Shown one piece after another: positions 1 to 7,463 of a stretch of 64,000 nucleotides of DNA. Location: the NCBI GenBank assembly GCA_947448725.1, contig CANFOM010000008.1:1-64000 (forward strand), in the 5' to 3' direction. This DNA is from Bacteroidota bacterium. GTDB taxonomy: Bacteria; Bacteroidota; Bacteroidia; Chitinophagales; Chitinophagaceae. A program made the position numbers and the translations under genes. Every line of letters begins with the position of its first letter. Positions within the stretch are counted from its first letter, which is position 1. Below the pieces are notes generated by a model that was given only the letters and a program-made list of their open reading frames with translations, searched no databases and was not told the DNA's origin.

Positions 1-45
1 AATCAGATACACTAAAGTTTACTAGAAATCTCCAACTGAAAAAAA

Positions 46-1707
46 ATGAAAAAAAATAATTTACTAAAAAGCGCACTATTTTTTTTACTGCTATCAACTA
101 TAATAATTAACGCCCATGCGCAAACTGGATTAAATTTTCAGGGGGTAGCAAGAACAAGTAATAATGTGATACTAGCATCACAGGCCATCACAATTAAATT
201 AAGTATTTTACAAGGTAGTGCAACTGGAACTGCTGATTATATCGAAACTAGAAAAGTCACCACCAATGCACAAGGTTTATTTACAGCGGTAATAGGAGAC
301 ACAGGAGCTATTAGTACTTTAGGAAACTTTACTACCATTAACTGGAAACTATCTCCCAAGTTTTTGAAAATTGAAATGGATGCAGCAGCAGGAACTAATT
401 TTATTACAATGGGGACGACCCAGTTCCAGTATGTGGCCTATGCGCAATATTCAAAAAGTGTAGATGCTGAAAATATAGTAGGTATTGTTCCTGTAACATT
501 AGGAGGAACAGGTGTAAATAGTTTAACAGGTTTAAAGACGGCATTAACCTTAAATAATGTAAATAACACAACAGACCTAGCTAAACCCATTAGTACTTTA
601 ACTCAAACTGCACTTGATTTAAAATTAAATGCTGCAGATACGAGTAAATACACAAAACAAACCTATAGTGATTCAGCATTACTGACTAAATTAAACACAA
701 GTGGTAATGCGGCTACAGCGACTACAGCTGGAAATATAACAGCAACAACCAACACGACATTAACCTCCTTATCAAATTTAGCAACAGTTGGAACCATCAC
801 TAGTGGCGTATGGAGTGGAACAGCGGTGGCAGTTGAAAAGGGAGGAACAGGTGCTACAACAGCAAGTGCAGCAAGAACAAATTTAGGATTGGTGATTGGT
901 ACTAATGTACAAGCACCATTAGTTGCAGGAACAGATTATTTAACACCTACGGGCAGTGCTGCTAGTTTAACTAATTTTCCAACATTAAATCAAAACACAA
1001 GTGGTAATGCAACTACAGCAACAACAGCAACAACAGCGGGAAATATAACAGCAACAACCAACACGACATTAACTTCCTTATCAAATTTAGCAACAGTTGG
1101 AACAATCACTAGTGGCGTATGGAGTGGAACAGCGGTGGCAGTTGAAAAGGGAGGAACTGGATTAACTGCAGCGGGAACTAATGGTCAAGTATTAACATCA
1201 ACTGGAAGTGGAACTTTAACATGGACGGGCACACATTATATAGGAGAGTCATATGGTGGTGGTAAAGTATTTTATGTATATGACAATGGTAAACATGGTT
1301 TAATTGCTGCAACATCAGATCAAGGTACCGGAATCAGGTGGTATGGTGGTTCAAATACAAATACAAGAGCAAGGGCAGATGGGGTTGGTGCTGGTTTAAA
1401 AAATACTGCACTAATTATTGCAAATCAAGGAGCTGTAGATGGTGATGCATTTGCTGCAACGGTTTGTAATGAGTATTCAGTAACTGTTGATGGAGTAACT
1501 TATGGTGATTGGTACTTACCTTCAAAAAATGAACTCAATTTACTTTATTTACAAAAATCAGTGGTTGGAGATTTTGCGGGTAACTACTATTGGAGTTCTA
1601 CGGAGGACGACAGCTCCGTCGCGTGGAACCAGAATTTCAACTCTGGCAATCGGTACAACGCCTTTAAGGTCTACGCTCTCTATGTTCGCGCCATTAGGGC
1701 TTTTTAA
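46..1707 (+). CDS. Secreted tail-fibre-like repeat protein with DGR-type variable C-terminus
   Basis: This 553-residue protein has a signal peptide (MKK start, hydrophobic segment, cleavage after AHA-Q near residue 26). Low-complexity Thr/Ala/Gly-rich repeats of the kind seen in Bacteroidota adhesins and tail fibres fill about residues 150-400, including two near-identical copies of a segment ending SGVWSGTAVAVEKGGTG. The C-terminal 150 residues resemble the DUF1566/Lcl C-terminal (C-type-lectin-like) domain: YGDWYLPSKNELNLLY, then YYWSSTE, and a final YVRAIRAF. That domain type is a known target of diversity-generating retroelements (DGRs), and codons 513-553 carry the expected hypermutation footprint. 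An avd-like gene follows on the same strand 62 bases later, the usual DGR order. The inferred role is a cell-surface or secreted ligand-binding protein; the ligand is unknown. An ATG with an A-rich leader sets the start. Confidence 0.8.
   Translation: MKKNNLLKSALFFLLLSTIIINAHAQTGLNFQGVARTSNNVILASQAITIKLSILQGSATGTADYIETRKVTTNAQGLFTAVIGDTGAISTLGNFTTINWKLSPKFLKIEMDAAAGTNFITMGTTQFQYVAYAQYSKSVDAENIVGIVPVTLGGTGVNSLTGLKTALTLNNVNNTTDLAKPISTLTQTALDLKLNAADTSKYTKQTYSDSALLTKLNTSGNAATATTAGNITATTNTTLTSLSNLATVGTITSGVWSGTAVAVEKGGTGATTASAARTNLGLVIGTNVQAPLVAGTDYLTPTGSAASLTNFPTLNQNTSGNATTATTATTAGNITATTNTTLTSLSNLATVGTITSGVWSGTAVAVEKGGTGLTAAGTNGQVLTSTGSGTLTWTGTHYIGESYGGGKVFYVYDNGKHGLIAATSDQGTGIRWYGGSNTNTRARADGVGAGLKNTALIIANQGAVDGDAFAATVCNEYSVTVDGVTYGDWYLPSKNELNLLYLQKSVVGDFAGNYYWSSTEDDSSVAWNQNFNSGNRYNAFKVYALYVRAIRAF
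730..848 (+). repeat. Intragenic direct repeat, copy 1
   Basis: A 119-base in-frame segment that recurs at 1039-1157, exactly 309 bases (103 codons) later. I count two mismatches between the copies (the bases after taac and after ggaac). It encodes the GNITATTN...VEKGGTG unit. Such high nucleotide identity suggests a recent duplication or gene conversion. Confidence 0.9.
1039..1157 (+). repeat. Intragenic direct repeat, copy 2
   Basis: Second copy of the 119-base unit at 730-848, with two substitutions by eye. The similarity extends upstream at lower identity through the NTSGNA-type coding stretch (around 693 and 997). Confidence 0.9.
1579..1704 (+). repeat. Putative DGR variable region (VR)
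   Basis: Codons 512-553 of the upstream gene. Codons 521-525 read GAC GAC AGC TCC GTC, and 542-545 read GTC TAC GCT CTC; other candidate sites are TCT533, CGG536, TAC537, GCC539 and TTT540. Nearly all end in C or T, as expected if a template AAC/AAT codon had its two adenines replaced at random during mutagenic reverse transcription. They lie between conserved framework codons (YYWSSTE, AWNQNF, YVRAIRAF). A hand count over 1606-1703 gives about 54 percent GC, well above the AT-rich surroundings. No template repeat was found in this window, so the VR call rests on codon pattern, domain type and the neighbouring avd-like gene. Confidence 0.72.
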
Positions 1708-1734
1708 CAATTTAACTATTTGACAATTTAAAAA

Positions 1735-1749
1735 GTCCGCGTGGCGGAC
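1735..1749. other. Hairpin just downstream of the variable region
   Basis: GTCCGC, loop GTG, GCGGAC: a perfect 6-bp GC-rich inverted repeat 28 bases after the stop codon. In several characterised DGRs a hairpin or cruciform a short distance after VR supports retrohoming. This one sits in the right place but its loop is shorter than the usual 4-base loop. A second, weaker inverted repeat pairs ctttttaa (1700-1707) with ttaaaaag (1728-1735). With no long T-run after it, a simple terminator is less likely. Confidence 0.6.
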
Positions 1750-1769
1750 AAAAATATAAAGAATATAAA

Positions 1770-2057
1770 ATGGCATTATATTACGAGTTGCCAGTTTATC
1801 GGGATGTGTATAAGCTAATTTTGATGATATTTGAGTGTACAAAAGATTTTTCAAAAGAATATAAATACACACTAGGACAGGATATGAAAAGGGATGCATT
1901 GCAATTAGTCAGGAACATTTACAGAGCTAATAAGTCAGCAAATAAAAAGGAATATAAGTTTGGAATTAAAAAATCAGGATTTGATTTCAATTATACTGCG
2001 CTAGATAATGCCCCAAAGAAACCCTTCAAAACCCCATATTCCCCCTTTCTGCGCTAA
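1770..2057 (+). CDS. avd: Truncated Avd-like four-helix-bundle protein (probable pseudogene)
   Basis: A 95-residue frame whose first 62 residues match the DGR accessory variability determinant (Avd)/S23-like four-helix-bundle family: LPVYRDVYKLILMIF, then FSKEYKYTLGQDMKRDAL and LVRNIYRANKS. Family members usually run to about 110-130 residues with two more helices. Here the resemblance stops after NKKEY (about position 1955), and the remaining 33 residues, rich in Lys, Phe and Pro, look unrelated. The alternative frame after the break reads LELKNQDLISI, weakly reminiscent of the third Avd helix, so a frameshift or internal deletion is possible. Avd is a pentameric basic protein that binds the DGR reverse transcriptase and template RNA. 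The order target-avd is canonical, but template repeat and RT are missing, so this is probably a remnant. A free-standing four-helix-bundle protein is the alternative. Confidence 0.65.
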   Translation: MALYYELPVYRDVYKLILMIFECTKDFSKEYKYTLGQDMKRDALQLVRNIYRANKSANKKEYKFGIKKSGFDFNYTALDNAPKKPFKTPYSPFLR

Positions 2058-2079
2058 TTCCATATCCACCCCAATAAAC

Positions 2080-2110
2080 TTGGTTAGGAACTAATATTGG
2101 CGTATCTTTG
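2080..2110 (+). promoter_or_regulatory. Promoter of tRNA-fMet (Bacteroidota type)
   Basis: TTG at 2080-2082, 20 bases, then TATCTTTG at 2103-2110. This fits the Bacteroidota -33/-7 consensus (TTG/TTTG, N19-21, TAnnTTTG). The mature tRNA begins 12 bases after it. Confidence 0.75.
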
Positions 2111-2122
2111 CCGTCCAAACAT

Positions 2123-2194
<72 letters not shown>

Positions 2195-2201
2195 CATCAT
2201 C

Positions 2202-2236
2202 CCGCTCCCGATTCCTATCGAGAGCGGATTTTTTTT
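2202..2236 (+). terminator. Rho-independent terminator after tRNA-fMet
   Basis: Stem CCGCTC (2202-2207) with GAGCGG (2222-2227), then eight T residues at 2229-2236. It ends the tRNA transcript before era. Confidence 0.85.
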
Positions 2237-2276
2237 GTAGTAACTTTGTGAAAGCAAATAATCAATAATAGATTGA

Positions 2277-3146
2277 ATGAAAGCGGGTTTTGTAAACATA
2301 TTTGGAAGGCCAAATGCCGGTAAAAGCACTTTACTGAACGCTATAATGGGCGAGAAAATGGCTATTGTGTCCTCCAAAGTACAAACCACCCGACACCGTA
2401 TAAAGGCCTTCTTAAACAAGGAAAACGAGTACCAGATTATTTTTTCGGATACGCCCGGTATCATTGACCCAAAGTACAAACTACATGAGAAAATGATGGG
2501 GGCTGTGAAATCGGCTTTAGAAGATGCCGATGTGGCGCTTTTAATGGTGGATATGAGAGACGATATGAAGGAATTGGATGAATTATTTGCTTCCTTAAAG
2601 CTAAAAGTGCCCTGTGTGGTGGTGTTAAATAAGTCGGATTTGGCAGTAGGGACGCAGGTAAAAGAAGCTGTGGCCTTTTTTAAAGACAAACCTTATTGCA
2701 GTAAAACAATTTCGGTTAGTGCATTGAATAAGAGTGATATAGATAGGTTACTGAAACTTGTTATTGAAATGATTCCAGAAGGGGTTCCTTTTTATAGCGA
2801 GGACGATTTAAGTGATTTACCCACTAAGTTTTTTGTGAGTGAGCTAATTCGTGAAAAGATATACCAGTTGTTTGGGGAAGAGATTCCTTACCATACAGCG
2901 GTACTAGTGAACTCTTTTAAGCAACAGCCGTTATTGATTAAGATACAGGCCGATATTATTGTAAATAGAGAAACCCAAAAGGCGATTATTATAGGGGAGA
3001 AAGGGAAGATGATTAAGGAGATTGGGATTTTGGCGAGAAAGGATATTGAGGATTTCATTGGCTCCAAAGTGTATCTAGAACTGTTTGTGAAAGTGAAGCC
3101 TAAGTGGAGAGACAATGACAGTAAATTAAAAGAATTTGGGTATTAG
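2277..3146 (+). CDS. era: GTPase Era
   Basis: Ribosome-assembly GTPase that binds the 3' end of 16S rRNA during 30S maturation. The 289-residue length is typical. The GTPase domain has G1 GRPNAGKS (10-17), G3 DTPG (58-61) and G4 NKSD (118-121), with the G2-region TTRHRI motif near residue 37. The C-terminal KH domain carries the GEKGKMIKEIG loop near residue 243. The ATG at 2277 fits the family N-terminus (MKAGFVNIFGRPN). A TAACTTTG box lies at 2241-2248, without a clear -33 element. The next gene is the related double GTPase der, so the pair forms a ribosome-biogenesis unit. Confidence 0.97.
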   Translation: MKAGFVNIFGRPNAGKSTLLNAIMGEKMAIVSSKVQTTRHRIKAFLNKENEYQIIFSDTPGIIDPKYKLHEKMMGAVKSALEDADVALLMVDMRDDMKELDELFASLKLKVPCVVVLNKSDLAVGTQVKEAVAFFKDKPYCSKTISVSALNKSDIDRLLKLVIEMIPEGVPFYSEDDLSDLPTKFFVSELIREKIYQLFGEEIPYHTAVLVNSFKQQPLLIKIQADIIVNRETQKAIIIGEKGKMIKEIGILARKDIEDFIGSKVYLELFVKVKPKWRDNDSKLKEFGY

Positions 3147-3228
3147 TAATTCAGATATCAATTATTATTTAAAATATTGATAATGAATTATTTAAAATAG
3201 TATAATTGAATATTAAATATAAATAATT

Positions 3229-4566
3229 ATGAGCTATACAGTGGCTATTGTTGGAAGGCCAAACGTTGGTAAAAGCACTTTGTTTAATCGTTTCTTAGAG
3301 GAGCGTAAAGCCATTGTGGATGATATAAGTGGTGTCACCAGAGACCGTCAATATGGGGTCACAGAATGGGCTGGTAAAACCTTTAATGTGATTGACACAG
3401 GTGGTTTTGTGCCTGATTCTCGTGATATGTTTGAAACAGAGATTCGCAAGCAAGTTAAAATTGCTATTGAAGAAGCTAATTCGATCATTTTTATGGTAGA
3501 TGCTGCCGTTGGTTTAACCGATTTAGACGCTTCGATGGCCGATATGCTTAGAAGAAGTACTAAGCCTGTATATGTATGCGTAAATAAAGTGGATAATTCC
3601 ACTCGTGCTTTAGAAGGAACTGAGTTCTATGGTATGGGCTTTGAGCACAACTACTTTGTAAGTTCTATTTCTGGTAGCGGTACCGGCGAGCTTTTGGATG
3701 CTGTAACTAACGATATTAAAGTAAAAGAAGTAAGCAATGATGATGAAGAATTACCTGAAGGTGAGGAAGTAGTATTGGAGGTTCCTAAAATTGCCATTAT
3801 GGGGCAACCTAATGTGGGCAAATCTAGCTTATTGAATGCCATGATTGGTCAGGACAGAACTATTGTAAGTGATATTGCAGGTACTACTCGTGATACTATT
3901 CATACGCATTATACTATGTTCCAAAAGGAATTTATACTTATTGATACAGCAGGTATTAGACGTAAGAATAAGGAGAAAGACGATCTAGAATTTTACTCCA
4001 TTATTAGAGCCATTAAAGCCATGGATGAGGCAGATGTTTGTTTATTGGTTATAGATGCGACCAAAGGGGTTACTGCCCAAGATTTAAGTATTTTTAGCCT
4101 TGCTTCTAAAAAGGGCAAAGGCATCATCGTATTGATTAATAAATGGGATTTAATAGACAAGGAAACCAATACAGCTCGTGATTACGAGAAAGTGGTCAAG
4201 GACAAACTGGCACCTTTTACCGATGTACCTGTTTTATTCATATCTGCAGTAGAAAAGACCCGTATTTTTAAAGCCATTGAATTGGCCTTGGAAGTATATG
4301 AAAATAAGCACCGTAAAGTGGCTACTTCAAAATTAAATGACATTATGCTCAAGTCCATTATGAAATACCAGGCACCGGTGGTGAGAGGGCATGTGATTAA
4401 GATTAAATACGTATCCCAGTTGCCTACCAGGGTTCCTAGCTTCGCATTTTTTACCAATTTCCCTGATGATATTAAGGTTCCTTATCGCAATTACTTGGAA
4501 AATCAGCTTAGGGCTAATTTCAAGTTTACAGGGGTGCCTATTCGGATCTATTTTAGGAAAAAATAG
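3229..4566 (+). CDS. der: Ribosome biogenesis GTPase Der (EngA)
   Basis: Tandem-GTPase protein needed for 50S subunit assembly, 445 residues, normal length. The first G domain has GRPNVGKS at 9-16 and a DTGG G3 motif; the second has GQPNVGKS at 192-199, DTAG and NKWD. An acidic linker (DDEELPEGEE) separates them. The C-terminal KH-like domain includes PPTRVPSFAFF-type residues (written here as LPTRVPSFAFF). It follows era with an 82-base AT-rich gap holding no evident promoter, so co-transcription with era is likely. Confidence 0.97.
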   Translation: MSYTVAIVGRPNVGKSTLFNRFLEERKAIVDDISGVTRDRQYGVTEWAGKTFNVIDTGGFVPDSRDMFETEIRKQVKIAIEEANSIIFMVDAAVGLTDLDASMADMLRRSTKPVYVCVNKVDNSTRALEGTEFYGMGFEHNYFVSSISGSGTGELLDAVTNDIKVKEVSNDDEELPEGEEVVLEVPKIAIMGQPNVGKSSLLNAMIGQDRTIVSDIAGTTRDTIHTHYTMFQKEFILIDTAGIRRKNKEKDDLEFYSIIRAIKAMDEADVCLLVIDATKGVTAQDLSIFSLASKKGKGIIVLINKWDLIDKETNTARDYEKVVKDKLAPFTDVPVLFISAVEKTRIFKAIELALEVYENKHRKVATSKLNDIMLKSIMKYQAPVVRGHVIKIKYVSQLPTRVPSFAFFTNFPDDIKVPYRNYLENQLRANFKFTGVPIRIYFRKK

Positions 4567-4611
4567 AATTATTTCTGTGTAAAAAGGGTGGTTAAAAAAT
4601 AAATGTTAAAA

Positions 4612-4643
4612 TTTGGCGTTTTTGAAGGGGAAGACTATCTTCG
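4612..4643 (+). promoter_or_regulatory. Promoter of the small lipoprotein gene
   Basis: TTTG at 4612-4615, a 20-base spacer, then TATCTTCG at 4636-4643 (one mismatch from TAnnTTTG). Transcription would begin near 4650, which rules out the ATG at 4603 as start codon and supports 4681. Confidence 0.55.
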
Positions 4644-4680
4644 CTCACGTATTTTGATATCAAACTTTAAACAAAACAAA

Positions 4681-4845
4681 ATGAAAAAAGTATTCGCAAT
4701 TTTCGCTATCGCTGCATTAGCTGCTTGTGGTGGTGCTTCAACTGAAGTTAAAGCTGACACTGCTGCTGCAACTGTTGACACTGCAAAAGCTGCAACTGTT
4801 GACACTGCTGCTAAAGCGGTTGATACTGCTGCAAAAGCAAAGTAA
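4681..4845 (+). CDS. Small Ala-rich lipoprotein
   Basis: A 54-residue protein with a lipoprotein signal peptide (MKKVFAIFAIAALAAC, lipobox LAAC, Cys16). After GGAS comes an Ala/Thr/Asp/Lys-rich tail with an eight-residue period (ATVDTAKA, VDTAAKA). The underlying DNA has a 20-base exact repeat 24 bases apart (4765-4784 and 4789-4808). The frame is open back to an ATG at 4603, but that lies upstream of a promoter-like pair, so 4681 is preferred. A strong terminator follows, so the gene is a monocistron. The function is unknown; the tail resembles short, exposed envelope lipoproteins. It is easily missed because of its length. Confidence 0.75.
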   Translation: MKKVFAIFAIAALAACGGASTEVKADTAAATVDTAKAATVDTAAKAVDTAAKAK

Positions 4846-4848
4846 TTT

Positions 4849-4874
4849 AAGAAGTTATAGAAATATAACTTCTT
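4849..4874 (+). repeat. Perfect 10-bp inverted repeat after the lipoprotein gene
   Basis: AAGAAGTTAT (4849-4858), loop AGAAAT, ATAACTTCTT (4865-4874), just before a second hairpin that is a clear terminator. The two together may protect the 3' end of this short, probably abundant mRNA. Confidence 0.75.
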
Positions 4875-4883
4875 ACAAGAAAT

Positions 4884-4915
4884 TCCTCCTCGATTCGTCG
4901 GGGAGGATTTTTTTT
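4884..4915 (+). terminator. Rho-independent terminator of the lipoprotein gene
   Basis: Ten-bp stem (4884-4893 with 4898-4907, one G-T pair), loop TTCG, then eight T residues from 4908. Confidence 0.9.
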
Positions 4916-5006
4916 GGCATCAATATTGCCTTATTACGACAGGATAGCTCCATGGAAGAAATCAAATGGGGTATATGCCATTTTGACTATATTTAAAATA
5001 CAATTA

Positions 5007-7412
5007 GTGGATAAGACATTTTTATTTAAGGGGGAGGAAGACAACGAGTTTATACCTTTATTTTCATTCAATGAACAAGAGGAAGAAAATGAGCCTGAAC
5101 TGGTCATTGACGAACTATTGCCCATTTTACCTTTGCGCAATACCGTATTGTTTCCCGGAGTAGTGATTCCAATAACCGTAGGAAGAGATAAAAGCATTCA
5201 AGCAGTAAAAGCTGCTTATGGCAAAGACAAATTAATTGGAGTAGTTTCTCAAAAGGATGGCAATATTGAAGATCCTTCACCGGCCGATTTATGTGCTATT
5301 GGAACCGTTGCAAAAATCATCAAAATGATTAAGATGCAGGACGGCGGTACCACTATTATTATTCAAGGTAAAAAAAGGTTTGAGCTTTTAGAGATGAAAG
5401 AAGAAGACCCCTTTTTTAAAGCCAGTGTAAAAGTATTGGTGGAAGAAAAACTAGGAAAAGAGGATCAAGATTTTCAAGCTTACTTATCCAATATTAAAGA
5501 TTTAGCTACTCAAATTATTCAGTTGTCACCCAATTTCCCTTCGGAGGCAGCTATGATTTTAAAGAACATAGAAAATCCTATTTTCTTAATCAATTTTGTA
5601 AGCAGCAATTTAAATGTAGAAATACATGACAAACAAGGTTTGCTGGAACAGAATCAAATAAAATTAAGAGCCGAGAAACTAATTCAATTCTTACAACAAG
5701 AATTACAATTTGTTGAATTAAAGAATAAGGTAGCCAATAAAACGCGCACCGAAATTGACAAGCAACAACGCGATTACTTTTTGCAACAACAATTAAAAAG
5801 TATTAAGGATGAATTGGGCGGAGATCCTAATGAACGCGAAGTAGCGGATATGAAAAAGAAAGCCGAAGGAAAAAAATGGCCAGAGGCGGCGAAAAAACTT
5901 TTTCAAAATGGTTTAGAGAAATTAGAGCGTATGCATCCTAGCACGCCCGATTATTCGGTAGTGTATAATCATTTAGATTTATTATTAGACCTTCCTTGGG
6001 AAGAATATACTGCCGATAACTATGATTTAAAAAATGCTAAAAAAGTATTAGATGCGGATCATTATGGAATGGGGAAGATTAAAAATAGAATTTTAGAATA
6101 CTTAGCGGTACTTAAAATAAAAGGGGATATGAAAAGTCCTATCCTATGTTTTTTAGGCCCTCCGGGTATTGGTAAAACTTCTTTAGGAAAATCGATCGCG
6201 CACGCCATTGGTCGCAAATATATTAGAGTAAGTTTAGGGGGTTTGCATGACGAAAGTGAAATTAGAGGGCATCGTAAAACCTATATTGGGGCTATGCCAG
6301 GTAGAATCATACAAAGCATTCGAAAAATTAAAACATCTAATCCAGTAATGATATTAGATGAGATTGATAAAATAGGCAGTGATAATAGAGGCGATCCTTC
6401 TTCGGCTTTATTGGAAGTATTAGATCCAGAACAGAACCATAGCTTTTATGATAATTATTTAGAGTCGGAATACGATTTAAGTAAAACTTTATTCATTGCT
6501 ACGGCCAACGACATCAGTCGCATTCAGCCAGCACTTAGAGACCGTTTAGAAATTATTGATTTAAGTGGCTATGCCATTGAAGAGAAAGTAGAAATTGCCA
6601 AAAGACATTTATTGCCCAAGCAAAGAACTGCGCATGGTTTAGAAAAAATTACTTTTAAAGTATTGGACAATGTATTGGAAAAAGTAATTGAAGATTATAC
6701 CAGAGAAAGTGGGGTGCGTGAATTAGATCGTCAACTGGCTTCCATTATGCGTTATCAAGCCAAAGAGTTGGCGTATAAAAATAAAGTAAAACCTACGGTA
6801 ACTAAATCCGATTTGCCTAAAATTTTGGGTCAAGCTAAGTACAGCAATGAAATTTATAAAACAGTAAATATGCCAGGGGTAGCCGTTGGTTTAGCCTGGA
6901 CTTATGTGGGGGGTGATATTTTATTTATAGAAGTATTATTAGCCGAAGGCAAAGGAGGCATGAAATTAACGGGCAACTTAGGCAATGTCATGAAAGAGAG
7001 TGCAGATACTGCCTTTACTTATTTACAAAGCAATGCTAAAAAAATTGGCGTTGATCCTACTTTGTTTACGACCAAATCGGTTCATATTCATGTACCTGAA
7101 GGAGCGGTGCCTAAGGACGGTCCAAGTGCGGGTATTACCATGCTTACTGCACTTACTTCTGCTTTTACTGGACGAAAAGTAAAACCTTATTTGGCGATGA
7201 CTGGTGAGATTACTTTAAGAGGTCAAGTATTACCAGTAGGCGGCATCAAAGAAAAAATATTAGCCGCAAAAAGATCAGGGATGAAAGAAATTATTCTTTG
7301 CTGGCAAAATGAAAAAGACATCAATGAAATTGACCATACTTTTATTAAAGGACTAACATTCCATTACGTTAAAACCATGCAGCAAGTGCTTGATTTAGCT
7401 TTGGTAGGTTAA
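5007..7412 (+). CDS. lon: ATP-dependent protease La (Lon)
   Basis: Cytosolic AAA+ serine protease that degrades misfolded and regulatory proteins. Domains in order: N-terminal LON substrate domain (LPILPLRNTVLFPGVV near residue 37), coiled-coil middle, AAA+ with Walker A GPPGIGKTS (about 384-392), Walker B and sensor motifs, and the C-terminal S16 protease with catalytic Ser707 in PKDGPSAG and its Lys partner in GGIKEK (about 748-750). The frame is open to an ATG at 4914, but that ATG overlaps the preceding terminator and the extra residues do not look like Lon. I therefore favour GTG 5007 (about 801 residues); TTG 4983 is another option. Upstream TTTTG at 4981 suggests nearby regulation, but no convincing promoter was found. 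Confidence 0.95.
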   Translation: MDKTFLFKGEEDNEFIPLFSFNEQEEENEPELVIDELLPILPLRNTVLFPGVVIPITVGRDKSIQAVKAAYGKDKLIGVVSQKDGNIEDPSPADLCAIGTVAKIIKMIKMQDGGTTIIIQGKKRFELLEMKEEDPFFKASVKVLVEEKLGKEDQDFQAYLSNIKDLATQIIQLSPNFPSEAAMILKNIENPIFLINFVSSNLNVEIHDKQGLLEQNQIKLRAEKLIQFLQQELQFVELKNKVANKTRTEIDKQQRDYFLQQQLKSIKDELGGDPNEREVADMKKKAEGKKWPEAAKKLFQNGLEKLERMHPSTPDYSVVYNHLDLLLDLPWEEYTADNYDLKNAKKVLDADHYGMGKIKNRILEYLAVLKIKGDMKSPILCFLGPPGIGKTSLGKSIAHAIGRKYIRVSLGGLHDESEIRGHRKTYIGAMPGRIIQSIRKIKTSNPVMILDEIDKIGSDNRGDPSSALLEVLDPEQNHSFYDNYLESEYDLSKTLFIATANDISRIQPALRDRLEIIDLSGYAIEEKVEIAKRHLLPKQRTAHGLEKITFKVLDNVLEKVIEDYTRESGVRELDRQLASIMRYQAKELAYKNKVKPTVTKSDLPKILGQAKYSNEIYKTVNMPGVAVGLAWTYVGGDILFIEVLLAEGKGGMKLTGNLGNVMKESADTAFTYLQSNAKKIGVDPTLFTTKSVHIHVPEGAVPKDGPSAGITMLTALTSAFTGRKVKPYLAMTGEITLRGQVLPVGGIKEKILAAKRSGMKEIILCWQNEKDINEIDHTFIKGLTFHYVKTMQQVLDLALVG

Positions 7413-7428
7413 TTTGTCCTGTTTTAAA

Positions 7429-7459
7429 TTGTTATTCATGTTTTCAAACCCTAGCTTTG
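7429..7459 (+). promoter_or_regulatory. Promoter of porQ
   Basis: TTG at 7429-7431, a 20-base spacer and TAGCTTTG at 7452-7459. The expected start of transcription (about 7465) falls at the first candidate start codon, so the mRNA is either leaderless or translation starts at the ATG at 7479. Confidence 0.65.
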
Positions 7460-7463
7460 TTTT

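Noticed and set aside
1558-1899. 113-residue minus-strand frame over the variable region
   Set aside because: It is antisense to the DGR-like target and the Avd-like gene and has no start context or motif; the plus-strand genes explain the sequence.
1770-2057. rRNA intervening-sequence (IVS) S23 protein instead of Avd
   Set aside because: The IVS family is related, but no 23S rRNA gene is here and the target-then-avd order with adjacent VR codons fits a DGR better.
4603-4845. 80-residue start at ATG 4603 for the small lipoprotein
   Set aside because: That start precedes the promoter elements at 4612-4643 and would put 26 unrelated residues before a complete lipoprotein signal peptide.
4914-5006. 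Lon start at ATG 4914
   Set aside because: The codon lies within the T-run of the preceding terminator, and the added residues do not resemble Lon N-termini.
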